A stretch of DNA of 26,884 bases. Source: CAYVQE01 sp964633205. GTDB taxonomy: Bacteria > Myxococcota > B64-G9. Positions 7,924 to 15,579 of this stretch are shown here, in pieces. Both the position numbers and the translations under genes were made by a program. The stretch covers positions 1 to 26,884 of the forward strand of contig CAZWFN010000084.1 of assembly GCA_964633205.1 (NCBI GenBank), given 5' to 3'. The notes under the pieces were generated by a model. That model saw nothing but the letters and a program-made list of their open reading frames with translations, had not been told where the DNA came from and searched no databases. Numbering within the stretch: the stretch's first letter is position 1; the number at the start of each line of letters is the position of its first letter.

Positions 7924-8427
7924 ATGAGCGAACAGTCCAAGACCGACCAGAACCTCAAGACCGCCTTCGTGGGCGAGGCCAAGGCCTGTTTGCGGCTGCT
8001 GGCCTATGCCGAGAAGGCCGAGCAGGAGGGCTACGACCAGATGGCGCACCTGTTCCGCGCCATCAGCGCCGGCGAGCGGGTGCACGCGCTGAAAAACATG
8101 CGCCTGCTGCGCGAGGTGGAGTCCACCGAGCAGAACCTGAAGAAGAGCTTCGACCGCGAGATCACGGTCAGCGAGAACCATTACCCCGCCTTCATCCAGA
8201 AGGCCGACGAGGAGGGCAACCAGCCGGCCGTGGTGGCCTTCAGCCAGGCGCGCGACGCCGAGGAATTCCACGCCAAGCTGTACAAGAACGCCATCGAGCA
8301 CATGCTCGAGGAGCGCCAGACCAGCTACCACGTGTGCACGGTCTGCGGCTACGTGGCCGACGGCGAGCCGCCGGACAACTGCCCGGTCTGCGAGGCCCCG
8401 CGGGAGAAGTTCGAGCAGGTCGACTGA
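7924..8427 (+). CDS. Rubrerythrin
   Basis: This 167-residue cytosolic non-haem iron protein reduces hydrogen peroxide to water and protects anaerobes and microaerophiles. The N-terminal four-helix ferritin-like domain carries the diiron carboxylate/His pattern (AYAEKAEQEGYDQMAHLFR, AGERVHALKN, AEEFHAKLYKNAIE). A C-terminal rubredoxin-like iron site is complete, with Cys 138/141 (CTVC) and 153/156 (CPVC). The length is typical. The start was placed at ATG 7924 because it has a GGAGGA site and the conserved domain begins soon after; upstream in-frame codons have no such support. It stands alone and faces the carbamoyltransferase gene, with only nine bases between the stops. Confidence 0.95.
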   Translation: MSEQSKTDQNLKTAFVGEAKACLRLLAYAEKAEQEGYDQMAHLFRAISAGERVHALKNMRLLREVESTEQNLKKSFDREITVSENHYPAFIQKADEEGNQPAVVAFSQARDAEEFHAKLYKNAIEHMLEERQTSYHVCTVCGYVADGEPPDNCPVCEAPREKFEQVD

Positions 8428-8436
8428 GCGACGGGA

Positions 8437-9480
8437 CTAACCGAGCAGCAGCGACAACACCGCCTTCTGCGCGTGCAGGCGGTTCTCGGCCTCGTCGAAG
8501 GCGGCCGACTGCGGGCCGTCGATGACCTCGTCGGTCACCTCGTAGCCCCGGTCACAGGGCAGGCAGTGCATGTAGATGGCGTTCTTGTCGGCCAGCTGCA
8601 TGTGCTTCTGATCGCAGATCCAGCCCTTGTTGGCGTCGAACAGCTTCTGCGTCGCGCCGTCATCGGCCTTGCCCACCGGCGGCTGGAAGATGGGCGTGCC
8701 GCACCAGGCCTTGGGGTAGACCACGTGGGCGCCCTCGAAGCCCTCTTCGAAGGAGTGGGTCACCCGGAACGAGCCGTTGGCCTGGCCGGCCATCTGCTCG
8801 CAGGCGCCGATGACCTCGGGGTCGAGCTCCATGCCCTCGGGGTGGGCCAGGGTGACCTCCATGCCCATCTTGGCCGCGGCGATGATGGCGCTCTGCGGCA
8901 CGGCCCGCGGCTTGTGCACGCTCGGCGAGTAGGCCCAGGACATGGTGAACTTGACGCCCTGGAAGCCGCCGAACTTCTCGCGCACCGTCAGCAGGTCGGC
9001 CATGGCCTGGCAGGGATGGTACTTGTCGCACTCCATGTTGATCACCGGCACGTGCGACCACTTGGCGAACTCCTGGATCATGGCGTGGGCGCCGCCGTAC
9101 TCCCAGTCGACCGGGTCGCCGTAGCAGCGCAGCGCGATGGCCTCGCCCATGCGGGCCAGGGTGCGGGCCACGTCGGAGATGCGCTCGGTGGAGTAGGCCA
9201 CCTCGCGGCCCTCGAGCGCCGGGGTGTAGATCTTGCCCGGGTCCAGGAAGTGGGCGTGGCCGCCCAGCTGCGTCATGCCGGCCTCGAAGGAGTTGCGGGT
9301 GCGCAGCGACTGGTTGTAGAAGATCAGAAACAGCGTCTTGTCGTCGAGCAGGTGGTGCTTCTCGCCCAGGGCGCGCTTGCGCTTGAACTCGAGGGCCACG
9401 TCCAGGATGGTCTCGACCTCTTCCTTGCTGTAGTCCAGCAGGGTCAGGTAGTCGCGGTTGCGGAAGGTCTCGGTCTTCAT
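8437..9480 (-). CDS. Ornithine / N-acetylornithine carbamoyltransferase family protein
   Basis: This 347-residue cytosolic enzyme transfers the carbamoyl group of carbamoyl phosphate to an ornithine-like amino group, a step of arginine synthesis. The carbamoyl-phosphate motif reads SLRTRNSF (about residues 58-65), followed by LGGHAHFL. The second-domain motif MHCLPCDRGYEVTDEVIDGP replaces the usual HCLP segment, and AENRLHAQKAV is the conserved C-terminal helix. The SLRTR variant and the ECDKYHPCQAMADLLTV segment resemble acetylornithine or succinylornithine enzymes as much as classical ArgF, so I leave the substrate open. No other arginine gene is adjacent. The start at 9480 is followed by a conserved N-terminus and preceded by AAGGAGCAGAAAG. 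Confidence 0.85.
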   Translation of the reverse strand: MKTETFRNRDYLTLLDYSKEEVETILDVALEFKRKRALGEKHHLLDDKTLFLIFYNQSLRTRNSFEAGMTQLGGHAHFLDPGKIYTPALEGREVAYSTERISDVARTLARMGEAIALRCYGDPVDWEYGGAHAMIQEFAKWSHVPVINMECDKYHPCQAMADLLTVREKFGGFQGVKFTMSWAYSPSVHKPRAVPQSAIIAAAKMGMEVTLAHPEGMELDPEVIGACEQMAGQANGSFRVTHSFEEGFEGAHVVYPKAWCGTPIFQPPVGKADDGATQKLFDANKGWICDQKHMQLADKNAIYMHCLPCDRGYEVTDEVIDGPQSAAFDEAENRLHAQKAVLSLLLG

Positions 9481-9557
9481 CTTTCTGCTCCTTGTCTCGG
9501 CGGGTTACCGCGCCGGGCGGCCGCCCCTAGCCATGGGCCGCACCGGGCAAGCCGCGA

Positions 9558-9586
9558 CATGTATCGCCGCTGCGGGCGCATGTCAA
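9558..9586 (-). promoter_or_regulatory. Probable promoter of the carbamoyltransferase gene
   Basis: A perfect TTGACA (9586-9581), a 17-base spacer and TACATG (9563-9558) give a predicted leader of about 70 nt. I saw no clear ARG-box-like operator in the remaining sequence between 9481 and 9648. Confidence 0.4.
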
Positions 9587-9648
9587 GAGCCAATGCACGG
9601 GCTGCGATGGGCCTTGCGTCGCGGGCGGCGGGAGGGTAAACAGGGCCC

Positions 9649-10884
9649 ATGAGCGAACGATACTCCAAGGACTATCTGCGCAAGCTGCCCAAGACCGACC
9701 TGCACCTGCACCTCGACGGCTCGGTGCGGTTGAGCACCCTGATCGAGCTGGCCCGCGCCAGCCACGTCCCGCTGCCCGCCGAGACCGAGGAGGGGCTGCT
9801 GGAGCTGGTGTTCAAGGACAACTACGCCAACCTGGAGGAGTACCTGGCCGGCTTCGGCCTGACCGGCAAGGTGATGCAGAACCCGGAGCAGCTCGAGCGC
9901 ATCGCCTGCGAGCTGGCCGAGGACAACCAGGCCGAGGGGGTGCGCTACATCGAGGTGCGCTTCGCCCCGCAGCTGCACGTGCATCCGGATCTGGACACCC
10001 TGGACGTGCTCAAGGCGGTGGCCCGCGGGCTGGAACGGGCCAAGCGCGAGTTCAACCAGCAGCCCGAGGTCAAGTCCGGCGCCGAGCCGCCCTTCGACTA
10101 CGGCATCATCGCCTGCGCCATGCGCTTTTTCAACGAGCACTTCTCCGACTTCTACTCCGATTTCCTGCGCACCCACGCCTACTCGTCCCGCGACCGCATC
10201 CACGGGCTGGCCTCCTACGAGCTGGTCAAGGCGGCGGCCCGGGCCCGCGACGACCTGGGCGTGCCGGTGGTGGGCGTCGACCTGGCCGGGCCGGAGGAGG
10301 GCTACCCGCCGGTCGACCACCGCGACGCCTACCTCGAGGCCCAGCGGCTGTTTCTGGGCAAGACCGTCCACGCCGGCGAGGCCTACGGGCCGGAGAGCAT
10401 CTACCAGGCCATCACCGAGCTGCACGCCGACCGCATCGGCCACGGCACCTCGCTGCTCAACCCGCAGGCGGTCAGCGACCCGGCCATCGTCAACCCGCGC
10501 CGCTACGTCGAGCGGCTGGGCCAGGTGATCGCCTCGCGGCGCATCACGCTGGAGGTCTGCCTGACCTCCAACCAACAGACCAACCCCAACTACCGCCATC
10601 TCGAGGACCATCCCTTCGGCGAGATGATGGACCTGCGGCTGTCGGTCACCCTGTGCACCGACAACCGCACCGTGTCGCGCACCACCGTGACCGACGAGCT
10701 GCACAAGGCGCTGACCACCTTCGATCTCGGCCCGCGCGAGCTGAAGAACCTGCTGGTCTACGGCTTCAAGCGCTCGTTCTTCCCGGGCCACTACGACGAG
10801 AAGCGCCGCTACGTGCGCCAGTGCATGGAGTACTACGAGAGGCTCGAGCGCGAGCAGTTCGACGATCGGTCTTCGGCGCAGTAA
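9649..10884 (+). CDS. add: Adenosine deaminase family protein
   Basis: This 411-residue cytosolic zinc hydrolase is expected to convert adenosine to inosine and ammonia in purine salvage. Metal and substrate motifs are in order: HLHLDG (H19, H21), GVDLAGPEEG, HAGEAYG (H241, catalytic E244), GHGTS (H265) and CTDNRTVSRT with the metal Asp at D338. The second Asp of the classical TDDP motif is Asn here, a variant also seen in actinobacterial-type Add (TDNR). It is longer than typical Add proteins (about 340-360), with an acidic insertion around residues 125-150. A GGGAGG stretch lies about 11 bases before ATG 9649. It converges on the HAD gene with six bases between. Confidence 0.88.
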   Translation: MSERYSKDYLRKLPKTDLHLHLDGSVRLSTLIELARASHVPLPAETEEGLLELVFKDNYANLEEYLAGFGLTGKVMQNPEQLERIACELAEDNQAEGVRYIEVRFAPQLHVHPDLDTLDVLKAVARGLERAKREFNQQPEVKSGAEPPFDYGIIACAMRFFNEHFSDFYSDFLRTHAYSSRDRIHGLASYELVKAAARARDDLGVPVVGVDLAGPEEGYPPVDHRDAYLEAQRLFLGKTVHAGEAYGPESIYQAITELHADRIGHGTSLLNPQAVSDPAIVNPRRYVERLGQVIASRRITLEVCLTSNQQTNPNYRHLEDHPFGEMMDLRLSVTLCTDNRTVSRTTVTDELHKALTTFDLGPRELKNLLVYGFKRSFFPGHYDEKRRYVRQCMEYYERLEREQFDDRSSAQ

Positions 10885-10890
10885 GGGCTC

Positions 10891-11790
10891 TCAGTAGCCC
10901 AACCGCTCCAGCTCGGATTGCCGGATCAGGCCGCGGCGCAGGGCGTCGGCGGCTTGATCGGCGGGGCGGCCGTACTTGGCCTGGGACTTGGGCGAGGCCG
11001 CGACCGCCTCGGCCGCGCCGGTCACGGCGTCGGCGTCGAGCAGGCCGAGATCGTAGAGCGCCAGCGCCAGCTGGAAGCCGCCCGTGACCGGCACCGCCCG
11101 CGGGCCGTGGCGGGCGTAGTCGTTCGGGTCGGAGCGCTGTTCCAGGTGGATGTAGAAGCGCTCCACCGTGCCGCGCTCGGCCGGCAGCCGGCCGACCTGG
11201 TCGTGGATGCAGCGCCGGTCGTCGGCCGCCACCAGGGCGGCGGCCAGGGCCTGCTCCAGGTCGCCGGGCGCCAGCTCGCCGTTGATCACCGCCGCATAGA
11301 GGGCGAAGGCCTCGGCGTCGGCCTCCACGTCGTCGCCGAACAGGTACTCGCGGGCCAGCGGCCGGCGCAGCCGGCCGTCGAGCAGGGCGTTGAGCTTGAA
11401 GCCCACCTGCTCGCGCAGCCGGCCGGGCCGCAGCTGGCGGAAGGCGCCCAGCCAGTCCTTGAAGGTGATGCCGTCGTGCTCCACCCCGTCGAGCAGCATC
11501 TTGTTCTCCACCACCCGGCGCAGCACCGGCGGGCTGGCCGAGATGAAGTACAGCGGCGCGCAGTCATACTCCGGCCCCGGCCCGCGGCGCAGCCCGCGCA
11601 GCACCTCGGGCATGCCCGGGATGGCGTGCTTGTCGACGGCGAACTCGATGGGGATGCGGGCCATGCCGCGCACCGAGGAAAAGCGGGTCGACAGGTAGGT
11701 CTTGTCGATGTCCCAGACGAAGACCGCGCCGTCGTAATCGCCCGACAAGCGGCGCTGGTCGTCGACGCTCAGCGGATAGTGCTCGCTCAT
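10891..11790 (-). CDS. HAD-type phosphatase resembling App1/DUF2183 phosphatidate phosphatase
   Basis: This 299-residue soluble protein has haloacid dehalogenase (HAD) motifs: VFVWDIDKTYLS (D27, D29, T31) as motif I, LYFISASPP with the motif II serine, a Lys in GITFKDWLG, and LFGDDVEADAEAF as motif III. The arrangement matches the App1/DUF2183 group, some of which dephosphorylate phosphatidate. It is the last gene of a minus-strand run: gpsA ends ten bases upstream and overlaps plsB. Phosphatidate made by the PlsB branch could therefore be the substrate, which is inference from context. The ATG at 11790 has a GAGGG site. The C-terminus is Ala-rich and predicted helical. Confidence 0.75.
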   Translation of the reverse strand: MSEHYPLSVDDQRRLSGDYDGAVFVWDIDKTYLSTRFSSVRGMARIPIEFAVDKHAIPGMPEVLRGLRRGPGPEYDCAPLYFISASPPVLRRVVENKMLLDGVEHDGITFKDWLGAFRQLRPGRLREQVGFKLNALLDGRLRRPLAREYLFGDDVEADAEAFALYAAVINGELAPGDLEQALAAALVAADDRRCIHDQVGRLPAERGTVERFYIHLEQRSDPNDYARHGPRAVPVTGGFQLALALYDLGLLDADAVTGAAEAVAASPKSQAKYGRPADQAADALRRGLIRQSELERLGY

Positions 11791-11800
11791 CGGGCCACCC

Positions 11801-12826
11801 TCACTCGTAGCGCAGCCGGGCCAGCTCGTCGCCCACCGGCAGGCCCAGCAGGTAATCGACCACCCGGTCGTTGTCCCAGTCCGCGTGCAGCCGGCCGTAG
11901 ACCGCCTCGACGATGGGCAGCTCGAGCCCCAGCGCCGCCGCCTGGCGGTGGACCGCCCGGGCGGTGGGCACCCCCTCGGCCACCTGGTGGCTGCTGGCCA
12001 GGATGTCGGCCAGCGTCTCGCCGCCGGCCAGCCGCGCGCCCACCTGGTGGTTGCGCGACAGCGGCGAGGCGCAGGTGGCCATCAGATCGCCGATGCCGGC
12101 CAGCCCGCCGAAGGTGAACACGTCGGCGCCCAGGCTGACGCCGAAACGCGCCATCTCGCTCAGGCCGCGGGTGATCAGCAGCGCCTTGGTGTTGTCGCCG
12201 AAGCCCAGCCCGGCGGCCATGCCGGCCGCCACCGCGATGATGTTCTTGAACGCGCCGCCCACCTCGGTGCCGATGACGTCGCGGCCGCTGTAGAGCCTGA
12301 GGCGCGACTCGGCGAACAGGGCCTGGCCGGCGCGCACCACCTCTTCATAGCGCGAGGCCAGCAGCGCGCCGGCCGGGTGGCCGGCCATCATCTCGCGCGA
12401 CAGGTTGGGCCCCGAGATGACCCCGATCTTCAGCGCGCAGGTCTCCTCGCGCAGCACCTGGCTCATGCGCTTGAAGCTGTCGATCTCGATGCCCTTGGTG
12501 GCGTGGATGACCACCTGGTCGCCTTCCAGGTGATCGCCCAGGCTGCGGGCCACTTCGCGGAAGGCCTTGGACGGCACCACCATCAGCACCACCGGGGCGC
12601 CGCGCACGGCCGCGTCCAGGTCGCTGACCGCCTGCAACCCGGCCGGCAGCTCGAAGTCCGGCAGGTAGCGGCTGTTGCGGTGGCTGCTGTTGATCTCTTC
12701 GGCCTGCTCGGCCCGGCGCACCCACAGTGCCACCCGCCGGCCGCGGTCGGCCAGCAGGCTGCCCAGGGCGGTGCCGAAAGTGCCGCCGCCGATGACCAGC
12801 ACGTCGCTCGCGTCACGGCCGTTCAT
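11801..12826 (-). CDS. gpsA: Glycerol-3-phosphate dehydrogenase [NAD(P)+], first of two in the window
   Basis: This 341-residue cytosolic enzyme reduces dihydroxyacetone phosphate to sn-glycerol 3-phosphate, the phospholipid backbone precursor. The dinucleotide-binding motif reads GGGTFGTALG (residues 13-22), with Phe where GpsA usually has Trp. The catalytic lysines appear at K111 (HATKGIE) and K194 (GGAFKNIIAVAAG). GDNTKALLITRGLSEM and LAGIGDLMATC are family signatures. Its ATGA start overlaps the plsB stop by four bases, so the two are translationally coupled, and the HAD gene follows after ten bases. It is clearly diverged from the second gpsA at 22573-23583. Confidence 0.95.
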   Translation of the reverse strand: MNGRDASDVLVIGGGTFGTALGSLLADRGRRVALWVRRAEQAEEINSSHRNSRYLPDFELPAGLQAVSDLDAAVRGAPVVLMVVPSKAFREVARSLGDHLEGDQVVIHATKGIEIDSFKRMSQVLREETCALKIGVISGPNLSREMMAGHPAGALLASRYEEVVRAGQALFAESRLRLYSGRDVIGTEVGGAFKNIIAVAAGMAAGLGFGDNTKALLITRGLSEMARFGVSLGADVFTFGGLAGIGDLMATCASPLSRNHQVGARLAGGETLADILASSHQVAEGVPTARAVHRQAAALGLELPIVEAVYGRLHADWDNDRVVDYLLGLPVGDELARLRYE

Positions 12827-14415
12827 GCCGTGGCCCCCCGCGGGCCCGGGTGCAGCTGGCGCAGCCGGTTGCCGTAGAACAGCAGCAGGTTGCGGTCGAT
12901 GTGGTGCAGCCGGTCGCCGCGGCGCTCCAGCGCCGGGCGCCGGTGGTAGCCCTTCAGGTGCGCCAGGGCCTGGCTGAACACCTTGACCGTGTCGCGCGTC
13001 TGCAGGCTGGGTGCCAGCCGGAGCTGGCCGGCGTCGGCGCGCTGGCGCAGGTCCACCAGGGTGTGCTCGGCGCGGCGGTAGGCCTCGGTCAGCGGCATGC
13101 TGTCCTCGGCCCCGCCGGTGCGCAGCAGGCGGTACAGATCCAGCTCCGGGTTGCGCTCGCGCAGCCAGCGGAACACCGTGTCCGAGATGACGTGGATCGG
13201 TTTGAGCACCACGTCGCGGCGGTAGGCCGCCGCCACCGATTCGCCCAGCTCGCGGGTGTACTCGCGGTCGCGCTGGGCATCGAACACCGGCCGGCCGTCG
13301 TGCTCCACGTAGCGCCGCCGCTCCACCGGGCGGCCGCGGGCGTCGCGCGAGGTGCCGTCGGCGTCGACCGGGTTGCCGAACACGTCCAGCGGCTGCGACA
13401 GCACCAGATGGATGCGCGATTCCAGCGAGAACAGCTGCGAGACGAACTCGAAGATGCGCTTGGGCTTGCTGAACTCGTCGTCGTCGATGATATAGCGGCT
13501 CTTGCCGACCTCCTTCAGGTAGTCGTCGATCAGGGTCTCGGCCTCGAGCACCAGCTGGTAGTTGATGGTACAGGGCACCACGAACACGTCCGGCCGCGGC
13601 TTGCCGGCGGCCAGGTTGTTGATGTAGGCCCGCAGGGCTTCGCCCAGCAGCCCCTTCTTCAGGCGTTGCTCCACCGCGCCCGAACGCGAGCGGGTGCCGC
13701 CGGGGAAGAACAGGTTGTGGTAGCCCAGCTCCATGGTGCAGCCGGCGTAGGTCTTGAGCACGTCCTTGTAGATGGGCGCCTGCTTGCGCCGGTCGACCTT
13801 GTAGGCGCCCAGGTGATGCATGAAGAAACCGATCAGCTTGTTGGAGAACAGGTTCAGCCCGGCGCCGTAGGTATAGGGTGGCAGGCCCAGCCGGTAGAGC
13901 ATGTAGCCGACCAGGATGGAGTCCAGGTTGGACGAGTGGGTGGGCAGCAGCACGGTGGTGCCCTGGCCGGCCAGCCGCTTGAGCGCCTCGGTCTGGCCGC
14001 TGATCACCAGCTGGTCGTCCAGCCGCGACAGCCCGCCCGGACCCTGCTGGATAAGGTTCAGCGGGCTTAGCGCGTTGAGCAGCAGGTTCAGCCCCACCGG
14101 CACCGCCCGGGTGGCCAGGTGATAGACCCGCTCGTCGAAGTGGCCGGCCACCTCGTCGGCGAAAAAACGGATGATGCGCTTGAGCAGCTCGCGCTGCTCG
14201 CCGCTGTCGGCCTTGAGCGCCCGGGCCTGTATCTGGTCGTAGAAAGCCGATTGCTCGCGGCGCAGCCTGCGGTTGCGCTCGGACTCGATCCGCTGGCGCT
14301 CGAAGTACAGGGTGTCGAACAGGGCCTGCTCGCAGGCGCGCTCATCACGGCTCCAGCCGTCGAGCACCCGTTGGACCACCTCGACCATGACGCGTTCTTT
14401 GTCCTGTGGCTTCAC
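12823..14415 (-). CDS. PlsB-like glycerol-3-phosphate acyltransferase
   Basis: A 530-residue acyltransferase likely to acylate glycerol 3-phosphate at the membrane, the first step of phospholipid synthesis. The catalytic HxxxxD motif is THSSNLDSI (H160, D165), and the substrate motif is FFPGGTRSRSG (residues 236-246). In this second motif Gly replaces the usual Glu of EGTR. A helical N-terminal region precedes the catalytic domain, and a long C-terminal part follows, as in PlsB rather than the short PlsC type. I chose GTG 14415 because an AGGGGGTG stretch lies about seven bases upstream; ATG 14388 is a nine-codon-shorter alternative. It overlaps gpsA by four bases. There is little room for a promoter between it and the selC terminator. 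Confidence 0.85.
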   Translation of the reverse strand: MKPQDKERVMVEVVQRVLDGWSRDERACEQALFDTLYFERQRIESERNRRLRREQSAFYDQIQARALKADSGEQRELLKRIIRFFADEVAGHFDERVYHLATRAVPVGLNLLLNALSPLNLIQQGPGGLSRLDDQLVISGQTEALKRLAGQGTTVLLPTHSSNLDSILVGYMLYRLGLPPYTYGAGLNLFSNKLIGFFMHHLGAYKVDRRKQAPIYKDVLKTYAGCTMELGYHNLFFPGGTRSRSGAVEQRLKKGLLGEALRAYINNLAAGKPRPDVFVVPCTINYQLVLEAETLIDDYLKEVGKSRYIIDDDEFSKPKRIFEFVSQLFSLESRIHLVLSQPLDVFGNPVDADGTSRDARGRPVERRRYVEHDGRPVFDAQRDREYTRELGESVAAAYRRDVVLKPIHVISDTVFRWLRERNPELDLYRLLRTGGAEDSMPLTEAYRRAEHTLVDLRQRADAGQLRLAPSLQTRDTVKVFSQALAHLKGYHRRPALERRGDRLHHIDRNLLLFYGNRLRQLHPGPRGATA

Positions 14416-14446
14416 GGGAGCACCCCCTGGGACCTGGCCGGGGCCG

Positions 14447-14490
14447 AAAGCGCGGGCACCCCGGGCCGGATTCGGGCCGGGGTGCCCGCG
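14447..14490 (-). terminator. Hairpin terminator of selC
   Basis: A perfect 14-bp stem pairs 14451-14464 (CGCGGGCACCCCGG) with 14477-14490 around a 12-base loop. On the minus strand it begins six bases after the tRNA end and is followed by CTTTCGG, so there is only a short T run. It is well placed to terminate or attenuate selC transcription before plsB. Confidence 0.75.
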
Positions 14491-14496
14491 AACGGA

Positions 14497-14591
14497 CGGA
14501 AGTGCATGGGAATCGAACCCACCTGGCGCGCTATCAACACGCCACACCGGGTTTGAAGCCCGGGAGGCCCACCAGTGACCCTGGCACTTCC
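14497..14591 (-). tRNA. selC: tRNA-Sec (anticodon TCA)
   Basis: Ninety-five bases fold as a bacterial selenocysteine tRNA. The acceptor stem has eight pairs (GGAAGTGC with GCACTTCC) and a G discriminator. The anticodon arm is CCGGG-CTTCAAA-CCCGG, which presents UCA to read UGA. A long variable arm (TGGCGTG with CGCGCCA, one G-U pair, loop TTGATAG) and a five-pair T arm with TTCGATT complete it. The extended D stem with a four-base loop (CTGG) includes one mismatch. The overall size and the GGAAG start match known selC genes. CCA is not encoded. Its presence implies that the organism decodes some UGA codons as selenocysteine; the candidate at 17299-17301 is nearby. Confidence 0.95.
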
Positions 14592-14600
14592 GCCGCCCAG

Positions 14601-14628
14601 CTTAGAAAGCTCGGGCGATACTTGTCAA
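14601..14628 (-). promoter_or_regulatory. Promoter of selC
   Basis: A perfect TTGACA (14628-14623), a 16-base spacer and TCTAAG (14606-14601, four of six) end ten bases before the tRNA 5' end. The -35 box overlaps the TGA stop of the phosphate transporter gene (14627-14625). selC therefore has its own promoter inside the end of the upstream gene. Confidence 0.65.
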
Positions 14629-15563
14629 ATGAGCTTGGCCAGCAGGAAGATCTGGTACAGCCCCAGGGCCACCGCGGCCGAGATGGTGGGCGTGCCCAGC
14701 CAGCCGAACAGGATGCGCCACAGGGTGCGCATCCGGATGGTCTGGGCCCCCTTGACCAGCCCGATGCCCAGCACCGCGCCGACGATGGCCTGCGAGGTCG
14801 ATACCGGCACGCCGATCATGGCGAAGATGTGTACCGTGACCGCCTCGCTCAAGATGGCGATAAAGGCGGTGAAGGCGTCGAGCTTGACCAGGTCGCGGCC
14901 CACGGTCATCATCACCCGCCGCGAGTAGGTGATCACCCCCAGCGCGATGGCGCCCGAGCCGATCAGGCTGGCCCACAGCGGCGTCAGCCCGTCGGGGCCG
15001 ACGAAGGGGCCGGTGACGTTGGCCACGTTGTTGGCCCCCAGCGCATAGGCGCCGTAGGAGCCGGCGATCATCAGCGACCAGCGCAGGCCGCGGTCGTAGA
15101 AGAACAGCGACGGGAACAGCAGGTTGAGCGTCTTGCCGACCACGTAGTAGAGCACCACCGTCACCAGGGCCGCGCCCACCGGGGTCGACACCCAGCAGAT
15201 GACCACCTTGAGCAGGCTGGAGGTGTCCAGGTTTTGCTGCATCATCCCGACAAGCACCAGCGCGCCGACCACCGCCTGCGAGGTGGACACCGGCAGGCGC
15301 CAGATGCTCATCAGGGCCACGGTCAGCGCCGCCGACAGCGAGACCACGAAGGCCAGGTTGAGCGACATGGGGCTGAGCTGGCGGTAGGTCGCTATGCCCT
15401 CGCCGCCCTCGAGCACCGCGCCGGCGATGACGAAGATCGAGCACAGTGCGGCCGCGGTGCCGAAGCGCACCATGCGCGAGGCCACCGCCGTGCCGAACAC
15501 GTTCGAGGCGTCATTGGCCCCCAGGCCCCAACCGAGGAATATGCCGGCGCTGATTTGCCACAT
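14625..15563 (-). CDS. pit: Inorganic phosphate transporter, PiT family
   Basis: This 312-residue inner-membrane protein should import inorganic phosphate (as metal phosphate) using the proton or sodium gradient. It contains the two family repeats, GANDASNVFGT (residues 15-25) and GANNVANVTGP (near 177), each followed by hydrophobic helices, and the paired signatures RLPVSTSQAVVGAL and GVPVSTSQAIVGAV. It is compact compared with E. coli PitA (about 500 residues), matching the short PiT type that is found with DUF47 partners. The DUF47 gene ends 16 bases upstream on the same strand. I see no strong ribosome site before ATG 15563, so coupling to the upstream gene is likely. Confidence 0.94.
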   Translation of the reverse strand: MWQISAGIFLGWGLGANDASNVFGTAVASRMVRFGTAAALCSIFVIAGAVLEGGEGIATYRQLSPMSLNLAFVVSLSAALTVALMSIWRLPVSTSQAVVGALVLVGMMQQNLDTSSLLKVVICWVSTPVGAALVTVVLYYVVGKTLNLLFPSLFFYDRGLRWSLMIAGSYGAYALGANNVANVTGPFVGPDGLTPLWASLIGSGAIALGVITYSRRVMMTVGRDLVKLDAFTAFIAILSEAVTVHIFAMIGVPVSTSQAIVGAVLGIGLVKGAQTIRMRTLWRILFGWLGTPTISAAVALGLYQIFLLAKLI

Positions 15564-15579
15564 GGGTCGGCGGACGCTC

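Noticed and set aside
7764..7982. A 72-codon minus-strand ORF over the rubrerythrin start
   Set aside because: It overlaps the rubrerythrin ribosome site and N-terminus, and has no ribosome site or recognisable content.
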